Of a stretch of 64,000 nt of DNA, positions 62,017 through 64,000 are shown in pieces (positions within the stretch are counted from its first letter, which is position 1; each line of letters starts with the position of its first letter). The position numbers and the translations under genes are program-made. Below the pieces are notes generated by a model. The model did no database searches. It saw only the letters and a list, made by a program, of their open reading frames with translations, and had not been told where the DNA came from. Source of the stretch: Desulfobacterales bacterium (GTDB lineage Bacteria > Desulfobacterota > UBA8473); NCBI GenBank assembly GCA_016209225.1, contig JACQWO010000069.1, positions 62,001 through 126,000 of the forward strand, given 5' to 3'.

Positions 62017-62577
62017 ATGGCAGAAAAATCGAAAGCAAGGGGGGCAATTAAGTTTCTGTTCTGGCTGATAGTGGCGGTGGGGTTGTTTTATTACGCATTC
62101 CACTCCTATTATTCAGGGCAGATGGTTTCGTGGTATTACTACAAGGCAGCCACGGATGGGTACGCTGTTCATACAGCATCCTTTAAAGACGCTTCGAAGG
62201 AGAAACCGGCGATGTTAGAGATCGGTTCCTTTGAGACTGTCCACGGCCTTCAGGCAGTGCCGGTCAAGAAGGGGGACCGTTTGCCCGTAAACACCGATGG
62301 GATCATAACTAGCGAGGTTCTAAAAAAGGGTAAACGGGCTAAGGTAGAGGACAGGTATCTAAAGGTGATGGTGCCCCAAGAGATGAAAGAGGCCAAAGGT
62401 TTTAAATACAAGGACACCTTTAAGCATAAAGGTATCAAGACGAATCCCTGGTCCGGGGCGTGGAATGTAGGGATGGTCCTGGTTATAGGATTGAGCCTCG
62501 GATTGCTGGCTGAGGGTTTCACCGATATGTTAGGATTTAAGGTGGAAAAGATTGAACATTTCGAAGGCATTCATTAA
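62017..62577 (+). CDS. Unknown two-pass membrane protein, 186 residues
   Basis: I do not recognise this family. ATG 62017 follows AAAGGAG; the open frame extends to 61987. One hydrophobic helix lies at about residues 10-28 (FLFWLIVAVGLFYYAF) and a second at about 150-168 (MVLVIGLSLGLLAEGF). Between them is a soluble segment of some 110 residues, rich in Lys and Gly, likely on the outer side of the membrane if both helices span it. It is first in a sigma-54-driven operon and 13 bp upstream of a TauE/SafE permease, so it may be an accessory or sensor subunit. Confidence 0.8.
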   Translation: MAEKSKARGAIKFLFWLIVAVGLFYYAFHSYYSGQMVSWYYYKAATDGYAVHTASFKDASKEKPAMLEIGSFETVHGLQAVPVKKGDRLPVNTDGIITSEVLKKGKRAKVEDRYLKVMVPQEMKEAKGFKYKDTFKHKGIKTNPWSGAWNVGMVLVIGLSLGLLAEGFTDMLGFKVEKIEHFEGIH

Positions 62578-62590
62578 AGGAGGTTGAACC

Positions 62591-63658
62591 ATGTTTGATT
62601 TTGTAATTGCAGGTATACAGGCGCCGATATTCCTCCTGGTCTTGACCGGCATGACGGTAGGCATGGTCGGCGGTTTTATCGGGGTAGGTGGCGGCTACAT
62701 GGTCACACCGGCCCTTATTGTATTCGGCTTCCCTGGCTACATGGCCTCGGGGATTGATATGACCCATATCGCGGGCAAGTCCGTCGTAGCTACGGTGCGG
62801 CACAGGCAGCTCGGTAATATAGACTGGGTTCTGGGTCTGGCGATGGTGGGTGGAACTATGTTTGGGGTGGAACAGGGGGTCAGACTTCTCAACTACACCA
62901 AAAAGCTCGGACTTTCAGGTATCATCCTTCTCACTGCTTCGGTGATCGTCATGATTGGTCTCTTTGTTTATACGCAGTTAGAGACCCAGAAATCAACCAA
63001 AAAGATCGGCGAGCTCGAAAAAGACGGTAGAAAGGTTGGACGTGAGCTGAGCGTCAGCAAAGGGCCCAGGATATTCCAGAGCATTCCGCTATATCCCATT
63101 GTGCGCTGCCGAACGGCCCGTCTAGTGGTCTCCATGTGGGTCATCGTTCTTGTGGGCATTATAACTGGGGTACTGTCCGGATTCCTCGGTGTGGGAGGCG
63201 GCTTTGTCAGGGTGCCGGCGCTGGTCTATATTGTGGGCGCCTCGACACATATTGCCGTGGGAACGGATCTCCTGGAAATTGCGGTTTCAGGTGGTTATGG
63301 GGCTTTGAGACACTCGATGATGGGAAATGTGGATATGATTGCCGTCCTCTTCATGATCGTAGGGGCCATGTTCGGGGCACAATTCGGCAGTATTGCCACG
63401 TCCTTCGTACGCGGGCCTGCTATCCGCTACATCCTCAGTTACTCCCTCATCCTGGCTACAACCGGGGCATTTTTAAGACTCTTCTACATGTTGACCGGCT
63501 CAAAGCACGAGGTACTCTCCTTCTTTGCCGTGGTCTTTACCCTTGGGGAGATGTTTTTTCTATGTTTTTTCATCTTTTCTCTGGTGATCTTTTCGCTCCG
63601 TTACCAGAAGGGGAAACCTGTCCCCGCATGGATACCCCCGCTGGTAGTGGCAAAATAG
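62591..63658 (+). CDS. TauE/SafE (TSUP) family permease
   Basis: A 355-residue polytopic protein with two homologous halves. The first has GMVGGFIGVGGGYMVTPALI and the second GVLSGFLGVGGGFVRVPALV, the paired glycine motifs of the TSUP family. A charged cytoplasmic loop (about residues 130-165) joins the halves. Known members export sulfite, sulfonates or organic acids. The substrate here cannot be told. AAAGGAGG precedes ATG 62591. Its regulation by a dedicated kinase/NtrC system suggests the substrate appears in bursts. Confidence 0.93.
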   Translation: MFDFVIAGIQAPIFLLVLTGMTVGMVGGFIGVGGGYMVTPALIVFGFPGYMASGIDMTHIAGKSVVATVRHRQLGNIDWVLGLAMVGGTMFGVEQGVRLLNYTKKLGLSGIILLTASVIVMIGLFVYTQLETQKSTKKIGELEKDGRKVGRELSVSKGPRIFQSIPLYPIVRCRTARLVVSMWVIVLVGIITGVLSGFLGVGGGFVRVPALVYIVGASTHIAVGTDLLEIAVSGGYGALRHSMMGNVDMIAVLFMIVGAMFGAQFGSIATSFVRGPAIRYILSYSLILATTGAFLRLFYMLTGSKHEVLSFFAVVFTLGEMFFLCFFIFSLVIFSLRYQKGKPVPAWIPPLVVAK

Positions 63659-63688
63659 CACTTGAACTTAGAAAAGGAGGACGGTATA

Positions 63689-63802
63689 ATGAAGTGGTTT
63701 ATAAATAGTATGGTAGGGTATTGGGTCCTGCTGCTGGCAATCAGCCTGGGTATTGCCGCAGTGATCTATGAAGTGTGGCTCCGCGATACATTATTAAAGT
63801 AG
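63689..63802 (+). CDS. 37-residue membrane peptide
   Basis: ATG 63689 after AAAAGGAGG. The product MKWFINSMVGYWVLLLAISL continues with a short basic/acidic tail, giving a single transmembrane helix. It is too short for most gene finders. It lies between the permease and another small membrane protein gene, with tight spacing (30 and 12 bp), so it is probably a small subunit of the same complex. Confidence 0.75.
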   Translation: MKWFINSMVGYWVLLLAISLGIAAVIYEVWLRDTLLK

Positions 63803-63814
63803 GGAGGTTAAACA

Positions 63815-64000
63815 ATGACAAGAATTATTGAAAACTTGGTTCTCTACGGGCTTTTACTATATTTCCTCTACGAATCCACGATCAAGGAATGGGATCCGTG
63901 GAATGCCTTTGTCGTGGTCTTTGTTCTCTTTGTAGCCGTTGTTACCACCCTGATGCCGAGTCTCCATGCCTCGAAAACCTCACCGGGTGAATATCCTTAC
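63815..64000 (+). CDS. Small membrane protein, cut by window edge
   Basis: Starts at ATG 63815 with AGGGAGG nine bases upstream. The visible 62 residues include MTRIIENLVLYGLLLYFLYE and a second hydrophobic segment FVVVFVLFVAVVTTLM, followed by a hydrophilic stretch running off the edge. The family is not recognised. It is probably the fourth gene of the sigma-54-driven operon. Confidence 0.7.
   Translation, partial: MTRIIENLVLYGLLLYFLYESTIKEWDPWNAFVVVFVLFVAVVTTLMPSLHASKTSPGEYPY

Noticed and set aside
63136..63708. 190-codon frame within the TauE/SafE gene
   Set aside because: It lies in another frame of a well-supported permease and has an unnatural Cys, Arg and Gly-rich composition.

Overview
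The window looks like chromosome from an anaerobic bacterium of moderate to low G+C, most probably a member of the Desulfobacterota (classical Deltaproteobacteria). This is an inference. It rests on the macromolecular-synthesis block rpsU, mutS2, dnaG, rpoD, the two-subunit iron-sulfur fumarase next to sucCD, the many acyl-CoA catabolic genes, a membrane pyrophosphatase, sigma-54 regulation and the dense families of small palindromic repeats. No rRNA gene is present, so the genus cannot be named.

Layout, left to right. 1-5049 (minus strand): a TetR-controlled operon with a GalT-like nucleotidyltransferase, a TolC-type outer-membrane channel, a MacA-type adaptor, an ABC ATPase and the start of a MacB-type permease, together a tripartite efflux pump. 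5050-5855 is repeat-rich. 5856-11043: a metallo-beta-lactamase-fold hydrolase, an unknown helical protein, then fumarase alpha and beta (split by a 155-bp transposon-like repeat) and sucCD. 11114-16052: tRNA-Glu, an archaeal-type thymidylate synthase, a glycerophosphodiester phosphodiesterase, a frameshifted acyl-CoA synthetase, and an IS3-family element with a damaged orfB. 16695-30497: the information-processing core: rpsU, a yqeY remnant, mutS2, dnaG, rpoD, tRNA-Met, a zinc-ribbon protein, an RNase H-like protein, an enlarged RNase P RNA, serS followed by two tRNA-Ser genes and tRNA-Arg, a broken integrase, nadK and recN.

30517-40037 is an acyl-CoA degradation cluster: methylmalonyl-CoA epimerase, two acyl-CoA dehydrogenases, a MaoC hydratase, a short-chain dehydrogenase, a DUF35/OB-fold protein paired with an SCP-x-type thiolase, a fused class I CoA-transferase and an acyl-CoA ligase. 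Together they can activate, oxidise, hydrate and thiolytically cleave a carboxylic acid. 40277-43637 is accessory DNA that I read as a decayed integron: a truncated integrase facing away from short cassette-like genes (a membrane zinc-ribbon protein, DUF433/DUF5615 toxin-antitoxin pairs, an M23-like protein) with two attC-like hairpins between them. 43689-55460 returns to core genes: an HI0933-type flavoprotein, a DsrE-like protein with a crotonase, surE, a LysM/M23 lipoprotein, mutL, a CBS-ACT protein, argF and a divergent hppA.

55964-64000 is the most interesting stretch. It encodes a Cache-domain histidine kinase, two consecutive single-domain response regulators, a second histidine kinase and an NtrC-type sigma-54 activator. 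They are followed by a textbook -24/-12 promoter (61897-61912) that drives an unknown two-pass membrane protein, a TauE/SafE permease, a 37-residue membrane peptide and another membrane protein cut by the window edge. A second sigma-54 promoter lies upstream of the first kinase, suggesting a self-reinforcing regulatory loop that controls a membrane transport module of unknown substrate.
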